NCBI RefSeq assembly: GCF_030272615.1
Contig: NW_026729207.1
Span: 62,001-126,000, forward strand
Length of the DNA stretch: 64,000 nt
Direction: 5' to 3'
Source of the DNA: Cryptomeria japonica
Taxonomy: Eukaryota; Streptophyta; Pinopsida; Cupressales; Cupressaceae
The number at the start of each line of letters is the position of its first letter. Positions within the stretch are counted from its first letter, which is position 1. The notes beneath the pieces were generated by a model that worked only from the letters and a program-made list of their open reading frames with translations, searched no databases and was not told the DNA's origin. The position numbers and the translations under genes were made by a program. Positions 62,884 to 64,000 of the stretch are shown here, one piece after another.

Positions 62884-64000
62884 TTGTTATGGGAAAATGG
62901 GTTTTTAGGGGACCCAAAACCCCTTACAATAGGTTTTGAAGGGACTCGAAACCCTCAGATTTAACTAGGATTTGGAACCCACAAAACAACGCTGCCACAA
63001 AAATCAAACCATGAAAAACAAACCACAAAACAGTTGAGCAGACAAAAGCCAGCCAAACACCAGCAGTGCAATAGGCAAAAAGAGCCAGCCAGACACTTAA
63101 GATATGATCAAGACAAAAAATGCTAGCCACACTGAAAAGGCTACAACCTTAACCTTAAGAAATAACAGGGAAGCTCCCAACTCTCTTAACCTGAGACAAA
63201 GACTCCAGACACCAAAAAACTAGCCTAGCCCATAACCAAAAACAACCACTGTCTAAACTGGCCCCTTGAAAACTATCAGCTTCCAGCCAGAAAAGATTAA
63301 ACATAAAAGACAAAACATGTTGAAAAGAAACAAGAGGATTTTGAAAGGCTTCCCTAACCTTAGACTTGGTTTTTGAGATGGTTCCAAGAACCACAAAAAG
63401 GGGTTTTGAAGTGTCTCCCTCAACCACCTTGGATTGAAATAGAGGCCTTAAAATAATAGCATCCAAGCAAACAAACAACACCAAAAAATCTAGCTCTATA
63501 GGAGAAGAAAGAAGAGAGCTTGAAAGCATGGATCTATTAACCAGAAAATCACCCACCTCAAGAAAAACTAGGCTCCCATAGCTTGAAGAGATGGGTTTAG
63601 CCTTGGTGCTCATAACCAGTAGGGTGAAGCCAGCAAGAAGAACAACTTCCAACTGCAGAATAAAGTCCAACAACTTAAGAAAAAATCCATTTTGCTTAGC
63701 TGGAGCAAAGGGTTTTGGCAAGCCCCCATAACCTAAAGATCCAAGAGAAAGATCTCCTCTATAACCCCAATAGTCCATAAAAAGGACAACACCAACCATC
63801 TACCAACACCACCCAACCTCCATGGTAGCACTCAACTCCACCTCTATAGGAGAGAAGTTGTCTCTAGCACTGTCCTTCTTCGCCTTTGAATAAGGAAGGG
63901 CCACCTCAATAAGGCAAGCTGGAGAAAACCCAGGAATCATAGAGAGGGCGTACCAACAAAATATACAAACAAAAGAAAGACTAGTTTTAAGAGGAAAGCC
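62884..64000 (-). mobile_element. LINE 3'-end-like sequence, antisense
   Basis: On the minus strand the sequence is G/T-rich and finishes GGTTTTGGGTCCCCTAAAAA then CCCATAACAAAAAAC, a form usual at plant LINE 3' ends. It begins abruptly in block C after GAAGTGAGACTTGTAG. The open frame 63155-63799 (214 codons, hydrophobic) fits the low-complexity translation of such 3' regions, so I do not call it a gene. The 5' part is beyond the window. Confidence 0.45.

Noticed and set aside
63155-63799. 214-codon minus-strand hydrophobic ORF
   Set aside because: G/T-rich LINE 3' region; low complexity and no recognisable domain. Kept only as part of the element.

Overview
The window reads as nuclear DNA of a seed plant, most likely a conifer. 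It holds split genes with GT..AG introns, long AT-rich tracts, long (TC)n runs and layer upon layer of decayed Copia-type LTR retrotransposons and an L1-type LINE. The one recognisable host gene family is an extracellular polygalacturonase (PG, glycoside hydrolase family 28). Its N-terminus and motif spacing recall the pollen PGs of cypress-family conifers; that lineage assignment is inference. No bacterial features, rRNA, tRNA or CRISPR array were seen.

Layout: 1-1603 is the end of an unclassified LTR-type repeat. From 1604 there is a repeat block (block A, 1604-7330, resuming at 16273) that recurs as block B (about 32117-39240) and, in pieces, as block C (51305-52240, 56262-57892, 60885-62880). 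Block A is split by a nearly full-length antisense LINE (7331-16252, 20-bp target duplication; blocks B and C keep the empty site). Downstream is the main PG gene (17702-20492) behind an 86-bp tandem-repeat array. All catalytic motifs remain, but it has an in-frame stop in exon 3 and lacks the exon for the DGQG/WW region. Just after it, 20810-46443 is bounded by two related Copia LTRs in the same antisense orientation. This 25.6-kb stretch holds Copia-1 (broken by Copia-A, 5810 bp, 643-bp LTRs, CTCTT duplication), block B with a PG 5' fragment (exons 1-2), sense-strand Copia-3, and the remnant Copia-2. After 46443 the PG 3' flank resumes, followed by repeat sequence that also occurs at 29690-32116, then block C with a PG 3' fragment (exons 7-8), and a LINE-3'-end-like sequence to 64000.

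Interpretation: the locus looks like an old tandem array of PG-bearing units whose copies were broken in different ways by deletion and nested retrotransposition. PG1 is nearly complete, PG2 keeps the 5' end, PG3 keeps the 3' end. Because the copies are paralogous, several insertions can be proved inside the window from empty sites in a sister copy. No coding region seen here is clearly intact.
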